A DNA stretch of 5,436 nt from an uncultured Ruminococcus sp. GTDB lineage: Bacteria; Bacillota; Clostridia; Oscillospirales; CAG-272. The notes beneath the pieces were generated by a model. It did no database searches, was not told the origin of the DNA, and was given only the letters and a program-made list of their open reading frames with translations. The stretch lies in the NCBI GenBank assembly GCA_902783705.1, contig CACZSA010000131.1, positions 1 through 5,436 of the forward strand, read 5' to 3'. A program made the position numbers and the translations under genes. Shown here piece by piece: positions 1 through 5,049 of this stretch (position 1 is its first letter; each line of letters begins with the position of its first letter).

Positions 1-1325
1 AGCGGGAACCACGCGCCGTCCTTTTCATATTCGAACCGCACCGTGTCGGCGAGGTCGCGGAAATCGAAGACGGCGCGGAGGGTGAGGCTGTCCCCCTCAA
101 GCGGGATCCGCGCGCATTCCGCGAAGCCGTCGTTCGTCTTCTCGCGCATCACGGCATAAAAACCGTCGTCCCCGCGCGTGATCCCGGCCTCGGCGAACAA
201 GCCCTGCAGGGCGAGGATCCCCGCGGTGTCGCCGATCCGGAGTCCGCGTCCGTTCACGGTGACCTGCGCCGTGCAGCCGGGGCCGGCTGTCCGCACGGTC
301 AGGGTGTTTTTCGCGTGCTCCGCGTCGGGATCGCATCGGCCCGTCCGAATCCGGAGAGAACCGCCGCCGACCCGGATGAGCGCGGGATCCGGCTCGTGGT
401 TCCATTCCCACTCCGGGCGGAGCATGTGCGATTCGAAATCGTCGTCTGCGAAGAGGGGGCGGTACCAATAGCCGGGATGCCCGGGCGCGCCTTCGATCTC
501 CTGCGGAGGGGAAGACAGGCGCGGGATCCCGTTCTCCCACGTCACCGGGACGAGCACGGGGATGCGCCCGACCGCGCCGTGATCCTGAAAGAGCATGGCA
601 AACCAGCGTCCGTCCGGCGTGTCGACGAGTCCGCCCTGCGCGACGCCCTGACGGCGGAAGCCCATGTCGTCCTCGAGCGCGTCGCCGCCCGTCCATTCGC
701 CGTCGATGGAATCCGCGGTGAAGACCGCTTCGGTGCGCATGTGTCCGGCGGGCCAGTGGATGAGGGTCAGCACGTATTTCCCGCCGATCTTGTAGAGATG
801 CGAGCCTTCATACCCGAGCCCCCGCGCCTCATCCCGGAGGATCACCCGATCGAGGCCGTCCGGCTTCGGGCGCGAGAGATCGGCTTCGAGCTCGGTGAGA
901 TGAATCTCCCGGTTGCCGTAGACGATATAGACCCGCCCGTCGTCGAACAGGACGGAGGCGTCATGATAGAAGCCCTCCATCGGGTGCCGCGTCCACGGTC
1001 CGGTGACGGATTCTGCGGTGTAGTGATAGGTCTTGTGCGTGTCATTTGCGACAAAGACGACGTGGAAGAGACCCTCATGGAAGCGGAGAGAGGCCGCCCA
1101 CATGCCCTGCGAGTAGATCCGGCCCTCGTCCATCCGCTGGGCCGGGGTATGGTCGAGCGCGTCATAGACATGGCCCGCCGTCTCCCAGTTCACGAGGTCG
1201 AACGAGCGCAGGATCACCCCGCCCGGGAAGAAGTGCATGGTGGTGGAGATCATATAATAGACGTCCCCGACGCGGATAATATCGACGTCCGGGTAATCCG
1301 CCCAGATCACGGGATTCGGATGCAT
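1..1325 (-). CDS. Glycoside hydrolase family 43 protein (beta-xylosidase/alpha-L-arabinofuranosidase type), C-terminus cut by window edge
   Basis: Likely removes xylosyl or arabinosyl residues from the non-reducing ends of oligosaccharides, by inversion as in all GH43. I read 441 codons without a stop down to base 1. The five-bladed propeller domain occupies about residues 1-285. Its N-terminus, NPVIWADYPDVDIIRVGDVY, is the GH43 opening with presumed catalytic base D13; STTMHFFPGG follows. The presumed pKa modulator is D122 in YHDASVLFDDG, and the general acid is E173 in GYEGSHLYKIGGKY. From about 290 a beta-sandwich (concanavalin-like) domain begins: DDDF near 294-297, WEWNH at 306-310, NTLTVRT at 340-346, GDTAG at 365-369. 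This arrangement resembles GH43 subfamily 12-type enzymes, usually a little over 500 residues, so perhaps 70-90 residues are missing. The N-terminus has no signal peptide, implying cytoplasmic action. It is the fourth gene of the operon, 10 bp after the NagB homologue. The start ATG is set by GAGGAGG 5 nt upstream. The family is firm; the exact substrate cannot be read from sequence. Confidence 0.93.
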   Translation of the reverse strand, partial: MHPNPVIWADYPDVDIIRVGDVYYMISTTMHFFPGGVILRSFDLVNWETAGHVYDALDHTPAQRMDEGRIYSQGMWAASLRFHEGLFHVVFVANDTHKTYHYTAESVTGPWTRHPMEGFYHDASVLFDDGRVYIVYGNREIHLTELEADLSRPKPDGLDRVILRDEARGLGYEGSHLYKIGGKYVLTLIHWPAGHMRTEAVFTADSIDGEWTGGDALEDDMGFRRQGVAQGGLVDTPDGRWFAMLFQDHGAVGRIPVLVPVTWENGIPRLSSPPQEIEGAPGHPGYWYRPLFADDDFESHMLRPEWEWNHEPDPALIRVGGGSLRIRTGRCDPDAEHAKNTLTVRTAGPGCTAQVTVNGRGLRIGDTAGILALQGLFAEAGITRGDDGFYAVMREKTNDGFAECARIPLEGDSLTLRAVFDFRDLADTVRFEYEKDGAWFP

Positions 1326-1330
1326 GGCGG

Positions 1331-1337
1331 CCTCCTC
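1331..1337 (-). promoter_or_regulatory. Ribosome binding site of the GH43 gene, overlapping the upstream stop codon
   Basis: GAGGAGG lies 5 nt before the GH43 ATG. Its first two bases are the last two bases of the NagB-homologue stop codon TGA (1338-1336). A ribosome finishing the upstream gene therefore sits on this site, which favours termination-reinitiation coupling. It fixes the GH43 start at 1325. Confidence 0.85.
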
Positions 1338-2076
1338 ATACAAGATCCACGACGTACCGCCCGGCGTCCGCGTCGAGCAGGAACGTGCAGTTCGGGTGGA
1401 GCTGGAGGACCGAGGCGGGGATCTCCTCCGTCACGGGTCCCTTCAGCATGCGGCGGACCATTTCGGCCTTGTGCTCGCCCTTCGCGATGAGAACGATCCG
1501 GCGGGTGTGCATAATCGTGCGGATGCCGAGGGTCAGCCCGCCGAGCGGATAGTCCTCCCCGACGCCCGTCTCCCGCCGCACGCGCTCCTCGAACACGGGA
1601 TCCATCGGGGAGACCCAGGTCTCGCTGCCGAAGGGCGTCCCGGGCTGATTGATGCCGATATGCCCGTTGTACCCGAGGCCGAGCATCTGCAGGTCCGCTC
1701 CGCCGCGCGCCTCGAGGATCTCCTGAAACTTCCGGCATTCCTCCCCGAAATCGTCGGAGATCGTCTGCGGCATGAGGAAGCGGTCCTCGGGGATGCCGAG
1801 CGGGCCCGCGATCTGCTCCTCGATCATCGTCCAGCAGCAGCCGGGATAGGTGCGCGGCAGGTTCGTCAGCTCGTCGACGTTGAAGAAGGTGACGCGGCTG
1901 GTGTCGAAGGGGTACTGCTTGTAGATATCCGCGACGATCGCGTGCATGTTTTTCGTCGTCTGGCCCGTGGAAAAGCCGATGACGGAATCGGGCTTCTTCA
2001 GAATCTGCCCGATGATCTCCCACGCGGCGGCAATGTCGAAGGCGCGCTCGTCCTTCATGATCCGGATGTCAAACAT
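1336..2076 (-). CDS. nagB: NagB-family glucosamine-6-phosphate deaminase/isomerase homologue
   Basis: The family converts glucosamine-6-phosphate to fructose-6-phosphate and ammonia in the cytoplasm, feeding amino sugars into glycolysis. The 246-residue length is normal. Family landmarks are in order: phosphate-loop-like GFSTGQTT at 34-41; FFNVDEL at 64-70, with D68 matching the E. coli proton-transfer Asp72; LGLGYNGHIGINQPG at 132-146, with H139 matching His143; LTLGIRTIM at 181-189; KGEHKAEMV at 199-207, with K203 a likely phosphate ligand; and SVLQLHPNCTFLLD at 222-235. N137 stands where E. coli has Asp141, as in Bacillus-type enzymes. Q144 replaces the catalytic Glu148, which is unusual. 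The phosphate loop also differs from the common TGGTP/TGSTP form. It lies between two glycosidase genes, 2 bp after the GH9 gene. The frame is open upstream to about 2808, but the real start is the ATG at 2076 with AAGGAGAT before it and the classical N-terminus MFDIRIMKDERAFD. The superfamily is secure; the exact reaction (deaminase or another sugar-phosphate isomerisation) is less so. Confidence 0.9.
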   Translation of the reverse strand: MFDIRIMKDERAFDIAAAWEIIGQILKKPDSVIGFSTGQTTKNMHAIVADIYKQYPFDTSRVTFFNVDELTNLPRTYPGCCWTMIEEQIAGPLGIPEDRFLMPQTISDDFGEECRKFQEILEARGGADLQMLGLGYNGHIGINQPGTPFGSETWVSPMDPVFEERVRRETGVGEDYPLGGLTLGIRTIMHTRRIVLIAKGEHKAEMVRRMLKGPVTEEIPASVLQLHPNCTFLLDADAGRYVVDLV

Positions 2077-2078
2077 AT

Positions 2079-4409
2079 TCAAATCTCCTTTCCGCATTCC
2101 GCAAGGACCTCGAGATACCGGCACACGGCGCCGATCCAGATCTCGCGGAAGGTGGCGTTGTTGTTCGTCGGCCAATAGGGTTCGTCGCCGTTCCCCTTCG
2201 TTTCGATGCCCACCGGGACCGCGCCGACCGTGTCCCCCATGTGGACGGTGTACTGACGGCAGAAATCGTGCCCCGCGCCGTAGACGAGGCTCTGCCCGAA
2301 CGGATTCTTTCCCCAGATCCAGTAGAGCTGCTCCCGCGCCGCCTGCCTGAGCGCCTCGTCCCCGGTGATCCGTCCCGCGACGCCCGCCGCCCTGCCCTCC
2401 GAGAGCAGGACCGCGCTGTTCCCGCGGAAGGAAAACCACACGGGGAAATTGCGGAGGACGAATCCGTCTCCGAGGTCGCGTCCCGCGTCGAGCTGCGCCC
2501 GGTAATTCTCCCGCTCCGACGCCCAGTCGCAGGTGACGTGCATGTACGGGAAGAGGGCTTCGTCGAGCTCTTCTCCGCGTCGGTGGATCCCGGCGGGCAG
2601 CATTCCCCACGGCGCGGTACCCCCGGCGATGAAGCGGAGATAGCTCCCATAAAGGCGGAGGGCGTCCTCCCATCTTCCCCGCTCCGGCGCGTCCGGCTGG
2701 GTCTCGAGGAGGGACGCGAAGGCCTCGGCAAACTGGTGCTCGCGCGCCTGATGGTTGAAGTGCACGGGCGTGAGGTGCCCGGGCTCGCGCCGGAAGAAGC
2801 CATCCCACGGATGCCCGCCCCGCTCCTGACAGTGCATCAGCCGCTCGCCCGCTTCCCGCGCATCCCGGGCGTAGGATGCCTCCCCGGTCTCCCGGTACAG
2901 CGCGGAAGCGGCGCGGACGGTCACGGCGTAATACTGGCTCAGCCCGCTGTTGTAGGTGTGCTCGAACATGTGCGCGGGATCAACGCCCGTTTCGGCGAAC
3001 TTTTTCACGGCGAAGGCGTAATCCTCCCGGGCGGCACGGAGCGCGCAGCCGGCGAGGGCAGGATCGTACCGCCGGATCTCGTGCGCCGCGGCGGCTTCGG
3101 CTCCCGCGAAGAGGAAGTTCTCGTAGGCGTGATCGAACACGCGGCAGGCCACGTCGTCGAAGGTGCCGATCCGATTGTCGGACCAACGCGTGGAGCCCGC
3201 GCTCGTGGCCCGGAAGCCGTCGCCGAACCGCGTGCGGAGGATGAAATCGAGTCCCCACTCGCCCTCCTCGGTCAGGCGGCGGTAGAGGAGCGGATCGTCC
3301 CGGCAGAGTGCGGCGTTCGCGAAGAGGGACTCGACCGTCTCCGCCGTCTGCGCCGCCTGCTGGGAGGTGTCGCCCGCGTCGTGCCATCCGCCGTGGAAGG
3401 GGATGATCTCGCCGTTGTGTTCCGCGAGAAAATCGAGGTGGCATGCGCCGTGCTTTCCGGGGACGGGATAGCCGCACCGCTGGCAGAAGAGGAAATTCAC
3501 GGCCCGCCAGAGGGATTCCTTATAGATTTCGTCGGAGATCTCGAACGGCTCCGTGGTGATCTTCCCGGCCCGGAGGCGGTAGGCGCCGGGTACGGTCACT
3601 TCGGAGAAATCGAGGACAGCGAAGTGTCCCCGCTCGTTCTCGACACGCCGCACGGGACCTTCGTACACCGTCCTCCCGTCCGGATCGAGGAGCGTGAAGG
3701 AGGCGGCGTCGGTTGTCGCGACCGCCGTCTTTGTCCCGCGGGGGAAATACCCGACCGAGGAATAGCGGATGCCCTCCTCGGGATTCTCCCAGCCGAGGGT
3801 GTGGACCGTCCGTCCCGTGCGCTCGAGGCGCAGATCGCGGAACGAATAGGCGAGCGAATCCCCGGCGGCGGTATCGTGTCCCGCGCAGAAGACGTAAAGC
3901 TGCAATTCGCAGACGGCGTCGCGCGGCATGGAGCCGAATTCCCAGACACAGTCGTTCCATTCGCCGCCCGTGAGGTCGAAGACCGTCGCGCCTTCCCGCC
4001 AGTACGGATCCGGGACGGGCTCGCGTCCCCGGCTGATGATCGCGGCGTTGAGATGCAGGACCCGCGCGCCCTCGATCACCGGGCGGACGGAGAACCGGAG
4101 GCGGTCAAAGGCTTCCCAGTCCTCGCGCTCAAAGCGGAAGATCAGCCGTGCCGTGCCGAAATTGCGGTAGCCGACGTCGCCCGGAGTATCCTTCGGCCAC
4201 GGATCGCACCGCAGCGGGGCCCGGATCGTGTAGATTCCATCCGCGCAGTCGAACGCCGCTCCGTCTGATACGGGAGATGCGGTGAGGGGCCGCACCCCGA
4301 GCGCAGGGATGCGAGCGCGCTTCGATTCAAATTCCCGCTCGCGGTGCAGGGGCAGCGGACGGTGGATATAAAGGCTGTCCGCAAGCTCCTGTCTGAATTC
4401 CTCCGTCAT
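2079..4409 (-). CDS. Glycoside hydrolase family 9 protein, divergent intracellular type with N-terminal beta-sandwich and Ig-like (CelD_N) domains
   Basis: GH9 enzymes hydrolyse beta-linked glucan-type or, in some members, glucosamine-containing oligosaccharides by inversion. The protein has 776 residues. Residues 1-40 carry no signal peptide. About 41-200 looks like a beta-sandwich, carbohydrate-binding-like module (weak assignment). About 212-292 is the CelD_N Ig-like domain (VGYFPRGTKTAV, then VTVPGAYRLRAG). The (alpha/alpha)6 catalytic domain follows to the end. GGWHDAGD at 340-347 supplies the paired Asp residues D344 and D347. GKNPFGQS at 700-707 is the GxNPxxxS block, and E756 in NATFREIWIG is the likely general acid. 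C312, C323, H324 and H343 match the Cys/Cys/His/His zinc site known in some Ig-domain GH9 enzymes. The usual HHR and NE motifs near the end are replaced (YTVHMGD; FREIW), so a classical endoglucanase is unlikely. Its ATG overlaps the upstream TGA (ATGA), and GAGGAGG lies 7 nt before it; this start is preferred over an in-frame ATG 96 bp upstream. Family confident, substrate open. Confidence 0.92.
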   Translation of the reverse strand: MTEEFRQELADSLYIHRPLPLHREREFESKRARIPALGVRPLTASPVSDGAAFDCADGIYTIRAPLRCDPWPKDTPGDVGYRNFGTARLIFRFEREDWEAFDRLRFSVRPVIEGARVLHLNAAIISRGREPVPDPYWREGATVFDLTGGEWNDCVWEFGSMPRDAVCELQLYVFCAGHDTAAGDSLAYSFRDLRLERTGRTVHTLGWENPEEGIRYSSVGYFPRGTKTAVATTDAASFTLLDPDGRTVYEGPVRRVENERGHFAVLDFSEVTVPGAYRLRAGKITTEPFEISDEIYKESLWRAVNFLFCQRCGYPVPGKHGACHLDFLAEHNGEIIPFHGGWHDAGDTSQQAAQTAETVESLFANAALCRDDPLLYRRLTEEGEWGLDFILRTRFGDGFRATSAGSTRWSDNRIGTFDDVACRVFDHAYENFLFAGAEAAAAHEIRRYDPALAGCALRAAREDYAFAVKKFAETGVDPAHMFEHTYNSGLSQYYAVTVRAASALYRETGEASYARDAREAGERLMHCQERGGHPWDGFFRREPGHLTPVHFNHQAREHQFAEAFASLLETQPDAPERGRWEDALRLYGSYLRFIAGGTAPWGMLPAGIHRRGEELDEALFPYMHVTCDWASERENYRAQLDAGRDLGDGFVLRNFPVWFSFRGNSAVLLSEGRAAGVAGRITGDEALRQAAREQLYWIWGKNPFGQSLVYGAGHDFCRQYTVHMGDTVGAVPVGIETKGNGDEPYWPTNNNATFREIWIGAVCRYLEVLAECGKEI
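2083..2090 (-). promoter_or_regulatory. Ribosome binding site of the nagB homologue
   Basis: AAGGAGAT lies 6 nt before the ATG at 2076 and is embedded in the last codons (Lys-Glu-Ile) of the GH9 gene. It decides the NagB start over the longer open frame upstream and places the start just 2 bp after the GH9 stop. Confidence 0.85.
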
Positions 4410-4825
4410 GTCGCGTCCTCCTCGAAGATCTTGATCCGCACGCCTCCCGGTGCGCCGTGAACCTCGGAGCGGAACCGCTTTCCGCGCAGGACACGCGCGA
4501 GGCATTCGCTGTCCGTGAGAAAGGCCGGCACCGCGCGGATCGGTCCGCCCTCGCCCGTCAGACGCCCGACGTTCTCGACATAGAGCGAGCAGGGCTTCCC
4601 TTCGGCGTCGGCCCCCCGGAAGAGATACCGCGCCGTGAGGACCCGCGCCTCGCCGGGCTTCTCTGTCTGCACGTCCGCCGCGCCCGGCCGGATCTCGCCC
4701 CGGAAAAGCGGCGAATCGACCCGGCCCGTGAACGGGATGAAGGTCACTGCGCCGTCCGGGGAGCGAAGATCGCTGATCTTCTCCCCGTCGATGAAGATTT
4801 CAAATTCCATGATCGGCTCCGTCAT
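4406..4825 (-). CDS. DUF3237-family small protein, first gene of the operon
   Basis: A 139-residue cytoplasmic protein whose spacing of conserved blocks matches DUF3237: TFIPFTGRVDSPLFRGEIRPGAADVQ-type core at 28-53 (Gly-rich, Arg-Gly-Glu, Gly-x-Ala-Asp), TARYLF at 64-69, LYVENVG at 81-87 and VLRGKRF at 112-118, ending in a beta strand IKIFE. It has no transmembrane segment or signal peptide and is probably all-beta. No molecular function is established for the family that I can name. Being first in the operon and coupled by ATGA to the GH9 gene suggests a role in the same sugar pathway, for instance as a small enzyme or binding protein for a sugar intermediate; that is inference only. The first ATG (4825) is chosen because AGGAGG lies 5 nt before it; the Met at codon 6 has only a weak GGAG and would remove just five residues. 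Confidence 0.8.
   Translation of the reverse strand: MTEPIMEFEIFIDGEKISDLRSPDGAVTFIPFTGRVDSPLFRGEIRPGAADVQTEKPGEARVLTARYLFRGADAEGKPCSLYVENVGRLTGEGGPIRAVPAFLTDSECLARVLRGKRFRSEVHGAPGGVRIKIFEEDAT
4417..4423 (-). promoter_or_regulatory. Ribosome binding site of the GH9 gene, inside the end of the DUF3237 gene
   Basis: GAGGAGG lies 7 nt before the ATG at 4409, within the codons for Glu-Glu-Asp at the end of the upstream protein. It selects this start over the more upstream in-frame ATG. Together with the ATGA overlap at 4406-4409 it indicates translational coupling. Confidence 0.85.
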
Positions 4826-4830
4826 ACGCG

Positions 4831-4836
4831 CCTCCT
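4831..4836 (-). promoter_or_regulatory. Ribosome binding site of the DUF3237 gene
   Basis: A perfect AGGAGG lies 5 nt upstream of the ATG at 4825 and decides the first of two nearby in-frame ATG codons. Confidence 0.8.
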
Positions 4837-4850
4837 GATTCCGGATTCCG
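4837..4850. repeat. Tandem 7-bp repeat in the operon leader
   Basis: GATTCCG occurs twice in direct succession (plus-strand reading). It lies in the untranslated leader of the minus-strand operon, between the predicted transcription start near 4857 and the AGGAGG at 4836. It could be an operator, or chance in a short GC-rich stretch; its position just downstream of the start would suit a repressor. Confidence 0.4.
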
Positions 4851-4863
4851 TCGATTTGCTCCT

Positions 4864-4892
4864 ATTCTACCATTCTCCCGCGCGCCTGTCAA
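4864..4892 (-). promoter_or_regulatory. Predicted sigma-A/sigma-70 promoter of the DUF3237-GH9-nagB-GH43 operon
   Basis: On the minus strand a perfect -35 box TTGACA (4892-4887) is followed after exactly 17 bp by -10 TAGAAT (4869-4864), one base from consensus. The predicted transcription start is near 4857, giving a leader of about 32 nt ahead of the DUF3237 ATG. No other comparable promoter was seen before the downstream genes, which fits a single polycistronic transcript. Confidence 0.8.
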
Positions 4893-4929
4893 GGACCCCC
4901 GCCTCTTTCCTGGAATAATGGCAGCCCGG

Positions 4930-4952
4930 AGCGCAATTTCCCGCGCTTTTTT
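4930..4952 (+). other. Dyad AGCGC-N8-GCGCT followed by six T residues, between the divergent promoters
   Basis: AGCGC (4930-4934) can pair with GCGCT (4943-4947), and the second arm leads into a run of T (4947-4952). On the plus strand this resembles a weak intrinsic terminator. However, no plus-strand gene lies before it; only the divergent operon does. It may block stray antisense readthrough into the oxidoreductase promoter, or be a regulator-binding dyad about 60 bp upstream of the plus-strand start. The stem is only 5 bp, so both readings are tentative. Confidence 0.35.
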
Positions 4953-4963
4953 ACCGGTCATAC

Positions 4964-4992
4964 TTGATTTTTCGCACCCGATACGGTATAAT
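4964..4992 (+). promoter_or_regulatory. Predicted sigma-A/sigma-70 promoter of the oxidoreductase gene
   Basis: A -35 box TTGATT (4964-4969) is separated by exactly 17 bp from a perfect -10 TATAAT (4987-4992). The predicted start is near 4999, leaving a leader of about 51 nt before the ATG at 5050. The -35 boxes of this and the opposite promoter are about 70 bp apart, so a single regulator bound between them could control both transcripts. Confidence 0.82.
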
Positions 4993-5002
4993 AGCTTTGT
5001 GT

Positions 5003-5016
5003 GTGGTTTTTTCCAC
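5003..5016 (+). repeat. Short inverted repeat GTGG-T6-CCAC at the start of the oxidoreductase leader
   Basis: GTGG (5003-5006) and CCAC (5013-5016) flank six T. The dyad sits a few bases after the predicted transcription start, where a repressor operator or a small RNA hairpin would act. Four base pairs is too short to be sure it is functional. Confidence 0.3.
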
Positions 5017-5037
5017 CAACAACCGAAAACATACAGC

Positions 5038-5042
5038 GAGGT
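5038..5042 (+). promoter_or_regulatory. Ribosome binding site of the oxidoreductase gene
   Basis: GAGGT lies 7 nt before the ATG at 5050. It supports that start, after which the Rossmann motif begins almost at once, as is normal for the family. Confidence 0.7.
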
Positions 5043-5049
5043 ATTCATC

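Noticed and set aside
315..2178. Plus-strand open frames (315-1490 and 1324-2178) opposite the GH43 and nagB genes
   Set aside because: They are antisense shadows with no family motifs and lack convincing ribosome binding sites, whereas the minus-strand readings carry conserved catalytic motifs.
1336..2808. 490-codon minus-strand reading that would extend the NagB homologue upstream
   Set aside because: The upstream part overlaps the GH9 gene in another frame and has no motifs. The ATG at 2076 has a strong ribosome binding site and the normal NagB N-terminus.
2241..4268. 675-codon open frame on the plus strand opposite the GH9 gene
   Set aside because: It lies wholly antisense to a clear GH9 gene. 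Long antisense frames are expected in GC-rich codon-biased DNA, and the translation shows no recognisable domain.
4410..4505. Longer GH9 start 32 codons upstream
   Set aside because: The extra residues are arginine-rich out-of-frame sequence of the DUF3237 gene. The ATG at 4409 has GAGGAGG at good spacing and an ATGA overlap.
4930..4952. Dyad plus T run as a genuine intrinsic terminator
   Set aside because: It is kept only as an ambiguous element. The stem is 5 bp with an 8-nt loop, and no plus-strand gene precedes it in the window.
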